Assembly: GCA_937884915.1 (NCBI GenBank)
Contig: CALAAN010000428.1
Location: 1-5,777 of the forward strand
Source of the DNA: an uncultured Oscillibacter sp.
Lineage (GTDB): Bacteria; Bacillota; Clostridia; Oscillospirales; Oscillospiraceae
Direction: 5' to 3'
Length of the DNA: 5,777 nucleotides
In this document: in pieces, positions 5,390 through 5,777 of the stretch
Layout: the number at the start of each line of letters is the position of its first letter
Position numbering within the stretch: position 1 is the stretch's first letter
Notes under the pieces: generated by a model
Database searches by the model: none
Told to the model about the DNA's origin: nothing
The model's input: only the letters and a program-made list of their open reading frames with translations
Program-made: the position numbers and the translations under genes

Positions 5390-5777
5390 CAGCACACCCT
5401 CCCCTGCTTTGCCCAGCGGATACAGGTGGCCGTGTCGCGCACGGCCATGCGGATGCCCGCCGTTTCCATGTAGTATGCGCCCTTGGGCGAATCCGTCACG
5501 CCGGGCTTTCCGGCAAGATAGCCCCAGCAGCACGCCTCGTCCACGCAGGTATCGGCGATGAGGTCTGCGCCGAGGTCTAAAAGCCGGTCTTCCAGACCGC
5601 TTTCCTTTGCCTCGCGCTTGATGGCGGCGGACGTCAGGATATGGATGTCGGCCTTTGCCTTTTCGCCGCCGAGCAAACGCTCGACTTCTTCGATCTGCGC
5701 ATACGTATAGTGCGGGCAGCCAAGAATGCAGTATTCGATGCTGCCGTCAGCCGAGGGAGAAAACGCCTCAAGCGTCT
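5389..5777 (-). CDS. Aconitase-X catalytic subunit, C-terminal part (DUF521 family, 5' truncated)
   Basis: The frame is open from the right edge of the window to a TGA at 5391-5389, and the start lies outside it. The 128 visible residues are roughly the last third of a catalytic subunit of about 400 residues. Family marks in visible numbering are ILGCPHYTY at 17-25 and ADTCVDEACC at 74-83, which hold cysteines (C20, C77) likely to be iron-sulfur ligands, and VTDSPKGAYYMETAG at 93-107, which matches the conserved TDSxKGAYY region. Together with the following swivel subunit it should form an iron-sulfur hydro-lyase that dehydrates a hydroxy acid. The stop overlaps the next start in TGATG, which fits stoichiometric expression of a heterodimer. 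The substrate is unknown; the missing N-terminal two thirds and the genes to the right would help. Confidence 0.92.
   Translation of the reverse strand, partial: TLEAFSPSADGSIEYCILGCPHYTYAQIEEVERLLGGEKAKADIHILTSAAIKREAKESGLEDRLLDLGADLIADTCVDEACCWGYLAGKPGVTDSPKGAYYMETAGIRMAVRDTATCIRWAKQGRVC
5397..5404 (-). promoter_or_regulatory. Ribosome binding site that fixes the start of the aconitase-X small subunit
   Basis: GGGGAGGG on the minus strand lies 7 bases before the ATG at 5389-5387. It decides for this start over in-frame starts further upstream, which would give a long N-terminal extension unlike the family. Confidence 0.7.

Noticed and set aside
5390..5533. Upstream in-frame extension of the aconitase-X small subunit to 186 residues
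   Set aside because: The extra 48 residues overlap the catalytic subunit and resemble no family sequence. The ATG at 5389 has a strong ribosome binding site and a TGATG junction.

Overview
The window looks like chromosomal DNA from a GC-rich anaerobic member of the Clostridia. An Oscillospirales-type gut Firmicute is my best guess. The reasons are the strong AGGAGG-type ribosome binding sites, tight operon packing, a biotin synthase with the cysteine pattern of strict anaerobes, and a split aconitase-X pair. The lineage is inference; no rRNA or other taxonomic marker is present. Nothing suggests a mobile element, CRISPR array, tRNA or rRNA.

Left half (1-3328, + strand): a biotin operon in the order bioY (5' end cut off by the window) - bioB - bioD - bioA. 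Spacing is 23 bp, then 3 bp, then a 4-base ATGA overlap, so the genes are almost certainly co-transcribed and partly translationally coupled. BioA, BioD and BioB perform the last three steps from KAPA (7-keto-8-aminopelargonate) through DAPA (7,8-diaminopelargonate) and dethiobiotin to biotin. BioY is the substrate-binding component of a biotin ECF transporter. Genes for making KAPA (bioF, bioW or bioC/bioH) are not in the window. The promoter lies to the left of it.

Middle (3329-3432): a 104-base convergent intergenic region whose main content is a perfect 16-bp hairpin. Its T tract serves the minus strand, and it may also stop the biotin operon.

Right half (3433-5777, - strand, read right to left): the 3' end of an aconitase-X catalytic subunit, then the small aconitase-X swivel subunit (TGATG junction), then after 22 bp a 505-residue protein of the histidine/phenylalanine ammonia-lyase superfamily. 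This lyase lacks the Ala-Ser-Gly triad that makes the MIO (4-methylideneimidazole-5-one) electrophile, and it has Leu where ammonia-lyases have a catalytic Tyr. It is therefore unlikely to be an ordinary histidine ammonia-lyase. The best precedent for an MIO-free member is ergothionase, which expels trimethylamine. A dehydratase of the aconitase-X type next to an MIO-free lyase suggests a catabolic pathway with an unknown substrate, and this is the most interesting part of the window.
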